From positions 870,501-934,500 of the forward strand of contig NZ_CP146100.1 in NCBI RefSeq assembly GCF_037023755.1: a DNA stretch of 64,000 bases. The letters are read 5' to 3'. The position numbers and the translations under genes are program-made. The notes beneath the pieces are model-generated. The model saw nothing but the letters and a program-made list of their open reading frames with translations. It did not search any database and was not told the DNA's origin. Shown here one piece after another: positions 61,546 through 64,000 of the stretch. How positions within the stretch are numbered: the stretch's first letter is position 1; every line of letters starts with the position of its first letter. This DNA comes from Saccharopolyspora sp. SCSIO 74807. GTDB lineage: Bacteria; Actinomycetota; Actinomycetes; Mycobacteriales; Pseudonocardiaceae.

Positions 61546-63417
61546 CTACCTCACGAGGATGATCAGCAGGGCGAGCACGGCCAACACCGTGACGGCTTGG
61601 GCGTAGTACTGGTGCAGCTGCCCGGTTTGCGGGCGCCGGGCGAGCCTTCCGAGCCGTCGGGCACCGCGGGCCAGGCCGCGCACGAGACCGTCGACGGGGA
61701 TTTCCGTGCGCCGGTTGGCGAGCTCGGCCAGCCACAGACCGAGTGCGGGCACGGACCGCACAGCCCGGTCGAGGATGCGGTCGTCGAAGACCGCCAGTGC
61801 GCGAGCGAGCACCATCGTGGGCCGCACGAGCAGCACCGTGGCAGCGCGCTCGAACCCGAGCCAGTCCCGTGACCATCGCCGTACCGGTGCGGTGAGCGGC
61901 ACCGGTCGATCTCCCCACCACCAAGCCAAAGCCGACCCGCCGACGGCGAGTGCCGCCGACAGCGCGAGCTCCCACACGCGGGGTGCGGCGGCAGGTCCCG
62001 CACCCAGCAGACCTCGCGCGCTCTCGGCCACCGACGGCAGGCCGAACACCCCCAAGACCGCAGCCAGGCCGGCCAGCACCACCAGTACCGGCCAGGCAAA
62101 GGCGGACACCTCGCGGGAGCCGGGCTGCTCCGTGTCCCACCTGGTCGCGGCGTTGGCGGGTACTGGCTGCCAGACGAACCAGACCGCTTTGACGCTGTAC
62201 CCGGCGGAAACCACCGCGGCGGCCAGTCCCACCACATACAGCCCGGGCGCGTGTTGTGCCGTCGCGGCCAGCACGGCGTCCTTGGTCACCCACAGCGACA
62301 GCGGGGGCAGGCCGGCCAGCGTCGCGGCGGCGAGGGTGAACGTCACGCCCACCACCGGGTGTCGCCAGGCGGCACCCCGCAAGGCGGGCAGCGTCTTCGT
62401 GCCGAGTGCGGTCAGCCACGCTCCGGCGGCCAGGAACAGCGCGGACTTGGTCGCCGCGTGCGCCACCAGCTGCATTGTGCCGGCGGTGATTCCACCGGTG
62501 CCCGCGGCCAGCACCATGAACCCGATCTGCGCACACGTCGAGGCCGCGAGCAACTGTTTGAGGTCGGTTTGCGCGACCGCGACCAGGCCGAGCGCCAGCG
62601 CGGTGGCCGCACCGAACCAGGCGACCAAGGGGCCACCCCAATCGGAGGCGGCCAGTACCGGGTGCAGCCGGAGGAGCAGGTACGCGCCAGCGGCGACCAT
62701 GGTGGCTGAGTGCAGCAGCGCCGAGACCGGACTCGGACCTTCCATGGCACGCGAAAGCCAGAAGTGAAACGGCACCTGGGCCGACTTGCCCAACGCGGCC
62801 AGCACGATCCCCACGGTGAGCACGGTCAGCCAGGGTGACCTCACCGCGGGCAGCTCCGCGAGGGCGAGCGTGCCGACACCTCCGGCGAGCGCCGCCCCGG
62901 CCGCGAGGTAGAGACCAAGATCCGCGGCGCGGGTAGTCAGAAACGCAACGTTGGCCGCGTGCGCCCGGCGAGGGTCGCGCCACCAGAACCCGATCAGAGC
63001 CCAGCTCGTTGCACCCATGACCTCCCAGCCCATGAGCAGCAGGGCGAGGCCGGTGGCGGTGACCGTGACGAGCATGGCTCCGGCGAACAGCAGCATCAGT
63101 CCGAAAAACCGAGCCCGCGGCTCGTGCGGGCCGAACTCGTCCGCGGCGAAGACCAGCACCGCCAGAGTGACCACCGCGACCGTGACCACCAGGACCGCCG
63201 AAAGCCCGTCAACGGCCACACCCGCGTCCATCCCCTGCAGAAAGGGCGCGGTCGCCGCAGGGCGCACCACCGATGCCAGCACGGCGAGCACGACCGTGAT
63301 CCCCGCGCCGGCGATTCCGACTACGGGCGCGATCCGATCGCCTCGCCTACCGGTGCACGCCAGCACTGCCCCGGTGCCCAGCGGCACCGCGACCAGCAGC
63401 CATGCCAGCGCGCCCAT
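61546..63417 (-). CDS. nuoL: NADH-quinone oxidoreductase subunit L
   Basis: 623 aa. GLALLLMGWEVMGATSWALI holds the conserved Glu, LGKSAQVPFHFWLSRAMEGP the key Lys, PSPVSALLHSATMVAAGAYL the family signature, and LKQLLAASTCAQIGFMVLA the broken helix. The C-terminal 150 residues include the lateral helix that spans NuoM and NuoN, somewhat divergent here. It lies 3 bp behind nuoK. Confidence 0.93.
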   Translation of the reverse strand: MGALAWLLVAVPLGTGAVLACTGRRGDRIAPVVGIAGAGITVVLAVLASVVRPAATAPFLQGMDAGVAVDGLSAVLVVTVAVVTLAVLVFAADEFGPHEPRARFFGLMLLFAGAMLVTVTATGLALLLMGWEVMGATSWALIGFWWRDPRRAHAANVAFLTTRAADLGLYLAAGAALAGGVGTLALAELPAVRSPWLTVLTVGIVLAALGKSAQVPFHFWLSRAMEGPSPVSALLHSATMVAAGAYLLLRLHPVLAASDWGGPLVAWFGAATALALGLVAVAQTDLKQLLAASTCAQIGFMVLAAGTGGITAGTMQLVAHAATKSALFLAAGAWLTALGTKTLPALRGAAWRHPVVGVTFTLAAATLAGLPPLSLWVTKDAVLAATAQHAPGLYVVGLAAAVVSAGYSVKAVWFVWQPVPANAATRWDTEQPGSREVSAFAWPVLVVLAGLAAVLGVFGLPSVAESARGLLGAGPAAAPRVWELALSAALAVGGSALAWWWGDRPVPLTAPVRRWSRDWLGFERAATVLLVRPTMVLARALAVFDDRILDRAVRSVPALGLWLAELANRRTEIPVDGLVRGLARGARRLGRLARRPQTGQLHQYYAQAVTVLAVLALLIILVR

Positions 63418-63420
63418 CGG

Positions 63421-63726
63421 CTACTCCTTGAGATCCGCGGCCATGTCGGTCATGTCCACATCCCGGGCGCGGAAAATCGCCGTCACCACGGCGAAACCGA
63501 CCGCCATCTCCACCGCCATCGCCGTGATCACCACGATGATCAGAACCTGACCGTCCGCATTGGACGGAGCGACGTAGTACCAGAAGGCCGCCGCCGCAAC
63601 CGTGATGCCATTGAGCATCAGCTCCAGGCCCATCATCAGCATCACGATCGACTGCTGCGACAACGCTCCGTAGAGGCCGATGGCGAACAGCCCGGCACCG
63701 AGCAGCAGGAACAGCTCCAGGCTCAC
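63421..63726 (-). CDS. nuoK: NADH-quinone oxidoreductase subunit K
   Basis: 101 aa from GTG 63726, which overlaps the nuoJ stop (GTGA) and gives the normal family length; a longer frame to 63786 is not needed. Three membrane segments: LFLLLGAGLFAIGLYGALSQ, SIVMLMMGLELMLNGITVAA with the conserved Glu of the proton path, and VLIIVVITAMAVEMAVGFAV with the second Glu. It sits between NuoJ and NuoN in the membrane arm of complex I. Confidence 0.93.
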   Translation of the reverse strand: MSLELFLLLGAGLFAIGLYGALSQQSIVMLMMGLELMLNGITVAAAAFWYYVAPSNADGQVLIIVVITAMAVEMAVGFAVVTAIFRARDVDMTDMAADLKE

Positions 63727-64000
63727 CGCCCGATCCCCCCACACACCGGCTCGTCGGCGCGGACGACGCGCAGGTCGTCGCCCCACCGGTCGTAGCGCCC
63801 CCGGTGGGTGGCCAGAACGACGGTGGCCACGATGGTGGCGAACAGCGCCACCCCCAGGGTCATCATGGTCAGCATGTGCGGGCCCATCAGCGCTTCCCCG
63901 AGCGCGACCGTCGGGTCCGGCGGCGGCATCCCAGCCCGCTGCGGCCAGTCGACGAGCACGATGCCCACCGCGAGCACGACGAAAGTCCCGACCGAGATCG
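63723..64000 (-). CDS. nuoJ: NADH-quinone oxidoreductase subunit J, C-terminal part (runs off the window)
   Basis: Only the last 92 codons are inside the window; the 5' part lies to the right. Visible are a hydrophobic segment (FVVLAVGIVLVDWPQRAG), a TVALGEALMGPHMLTMMTLG stretch typical of the NuoJ C-terminal region, and another segment (VALFATIVATVVLATHRGRY). The order J-K-L-M-N on one strand is standard for complex I operons. Confidence 0.85.
   Translation of the reverse strand, partial: ISVGTFVVLAVGIVLVDWPQRAGMPPPDPTVALGEALMGPHMLTMMTLGVALFATIVATVVLATHRGRYDRWGDDLRVVRADEPVCGGIGR

Overview
The window is high-GC actinomycete DNA. LuxR-type regulators with Streptomyces-like helix-turn-helix domains, Tat/Sec lipoproteins with actinobacterial signal sequences, an ArsR-type mercury repressor like that of Streptomyces, and a standard nuoJKLMN block all fit Actinobacteria. 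The gene set suggests the Pseudonocardiales, but no ribosomal RNA or housekeeping marker is present to fix the genus.

Layout. 1-9.6 kb is chromosome-like: a large LuxR/LAL ATPase regulator, an orphan LuxR regulator, a membrane protein/winged-helix pair with two operators, a secreted amidase, a DUF4232 lipoprotein, and a lipoprotein made of five EF-hand-like repeats. From 10.3 to 21.15 kb lies a decayed integrated element. It is bounded by two 50-bp direct copies of the 3' half of a tRNA-Val(GAC) gene. Inside are a truncated lipase, a DUF4186 gene, an NhaA-DsbA fusion, two tyrosine-recombinase remnants, a complete ISL3-type element plus an orphan end of the same IS, a tRNA 3' fragment, and a type I restriction gene (hsdR) broken by an amber stop and by the IS end.

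21.2-45.8 kb is a heavy-metal resistance island. It starts with HTH and DUF2637 genes typical of actinomycete integrative elements. Three modules follow. The arsenic module has arsR-arsC-trxB divergent from an arsD-arsA fusion, arsB and arsO, plus a second set with a flavoprotein and an arsR-arsN fusion, broken by a truncated IS256-type element. The mercury module has MerT-like proteins, an ArsR-type repressor, merA, merR and two different merB genes. The copper-like module has a P1B ATPase, a CopZ-like chaperone and a CueR-like regulator, with a well-formed MerR-type promoter. The island ends near a 3' fragment of tRNA-Ala(GGC) and an IS5-type element.

46.8-58.6 kb holds a BlaI/M56 pair divergent from a stand-alone cyclodipeptide synthase. 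Next come two paralogous modules, each made of a His-rich small membrane protein, an SbnA-like PLP synthase and an MFS exporter. The first module also carries an exported, PvdN-like class V PLP enzyme. I think this is the most likely place for an undescribed metallophore or amino-acid-derived metabolite system. 58.6-64 kb is the 3' end of a respiratory complex I operon (nuoN, M, L, K, J, minus strand); nuoJ runs off the window.

How it works together. The ars genes would reduce arsenate (ArsC with TrxB), extrude arsenite (ArsDA/ArsB) and modify organoarsenicals (ArsN). The mer genes would cleave organomercurials (MerB) and reduce Hg(II) (MerA). The cop genes would chaperone and export a soft metal. 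Several repressor/activator sites are readable at the divergent promoters.
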